Origin: Sympetrum striolatum | Taxonomy: Eukaryota > Arthropoda > Insecta > Odonata > Libellulidae | NCBI GenBank assembly: GCA_947579665.1 | Contig: OX388348.1 | Location: forward strand, 6,696,001-6,760,000 | DNA length: 64,000 nt | Direction: 5' to 3' | In this document: piece by piece, positions 63,001 through 64,000 of the stretch | Numbering within the stretch: the stretch's first letter is position 1 | Layout: each line of letters starts with the position of its first letter | The notes under the pieces: model-generated | What the model saw: only the letters and a program-made list of their open reading frames with translations | Told to the model about the DNA's origin: nothing | The model's database searches: none | Translations under genes and position numbers: made by a program

Positions 63001-64000
63001 TTGTTTAAATAGGTTATTTTTTCGTACAATAATGCATATTTTCTTCATTAATTGTTTCAACTCAGCAGAGATCATTACATCCTCCGCAATTCACCGAAAT
63101 TTCACCTCCACAAGAATAGCTCTTGACTGATAAAGCTTTTGCAATCAAAATATAATCAATAACCCTTAAATTTCTTTGTTGGACTCCTGAGGTAATTGGA
63201 AGTGAATCTTGCCTTTTCAAAATATAACATACTACCGTGCATCTTTCGAATGTATTTCACTTTCTCTATTTCATGTTTCTTAGTCAAAGTTAGAAATTAA
63301 GAGAACCAATAAAGTTCTCTACTATAATTAAATAACCATCAGTTGATTTCTTTTGCTCTCAAATTCTTTCTGGTCGAGTTTATTCTGTGGAGTAAGTTTT
63401 TTTTGTAATTTGGTGGTAATGGAATGAGAATTTATGTCATGTAACTATTTTTAACGATAAAATTATTGTAAAATTAATTATTTCAGATATTTTTGTCTAC
63501 TTTATCTCTATCCAATAATCAGACCCAACATACGTAGCTTCTTGGGAAATTCTGCTTATGTTGCAATGCACATAACATTCTGAAAATTACTCTGGGTATG
63601 TTAAAGGTACTTACTCACCGTACCTAATATTTTATCTTATCCCTCGCGAACATAAAGCGCGAATAATTTGAAACCTTATTTTTAATGCCCAAATAATTTT
63701 TGGATAGATTTTCGGCTAAAACAAAAAGGAAATTGCAGGTTCTCGATTTATAATATAAAATCAATTCATTTTCCTCAGGAAACCCCGGTCCAGTATTTAT
63801 CAGAGTGTGCACAGTTTGATAATTAGTAAATGCAAATATTTAAAATAAAATGCATAGGATATTATAGGAGACTAATGATTATCTCATTCCATTTTCTATA
63901 TCTTCGTCTTTCCTTACAAATAAATGTATCTGAAATGAATTCGGGAAATCCATTAATATTACTGGTTTTCGTAGTCTATATCACATTCATTAAATATCAT
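60046..64000. other. Non-coding stretch with a CpG-rich island
   Basis: 60300-60600 and 61600-62330 are GC-richer. The second includes CGCCATCTTG near 61650, a YY1/Pho-type word. Frames up to 104 codons (60471-60785) are unrecognised and overlap others. No repeat, RNA gene or splice-linked coding pattern can be supported. Confidence 0.45.

Overview
This window is AT-rich, repeat-laden, non-bacterial nuclear DNA, most likely from an arthropod (probably an insect; the species cannot be named from the sequence). There are no long open frames, operons or ribosome-binding sites. The only recognisable coding sequence is split by GT-AG introns. The rest is non-coding DNA with retroposon fragments, microsatellites and DNA transposons. 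I find no host protein-coding gene, functional tRNA or rRNA, so the window reads as intergenic or intronic sequence.

The best-supported element is a complete-ended Transib DNA transposon at 8774-12943 (Transib is the superfamily from which the RAG1 core of V(D)J recombination derives). It is flanked by a perfect 5-bp duplication, CACCG. Its ends are CACAGTG and (read inward) CACTGTG, and the left end is identical to the canonical RSS heptamer. The terminal inverted repeats are very long (about 985 bp) and almost identical. Between them, on the minus strand, lies a transposase gene whose introns can be placed. It keeps the N-terminal region, the CxxC and HKxLxH zinc-ligand motifs and the C-terminal catalytic-Glu region. 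It has lost the middle, which should hold the first two catalytic aspartates, and has an in-frame stop. The copy is therefore non-autonomous, but its ends look intact.

Other structured regions, left to right: an 80-bp GC-rich imperfect hairpin (2507-2585); a cluster of both-orientation GGGCATCTCTCCCG-like motifs (about 2999-3757); copy 1 of a dispersed repeat with a GT microsatellite and two 316-bp internal repeats (7356-8328); a piggyBac-type MITE with TTAA duplications (16261-16789); a truncated SINE with a perfect 13-bp target duplication (19520-19640); copy 2 of the dispersed repeat (25530-25915); a nested tandem array at 29525-31832 in which a tRNA B-box-like motif recurs every 165-177 bp on the minus strand; two related elements beginning ACTAGC plus a hairpin and ending in a TATATATAGAT tail (42636-43845 and 57780-60045); a tRNA-like retropseudogene (45742-45811); a perfect 14-bp-arm hairpin (51725-51757); and copy 3 of the dispersed repeat (56656-57350).

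The remaining DNA holds scattered GC-richer islands (for example 26200-26650, 33000-33900, 44520-44700, 48500-48900, 61600-62330) with no recognisable coding content. These could be conserved regulatory DNA, which needs comparison with related genomes.
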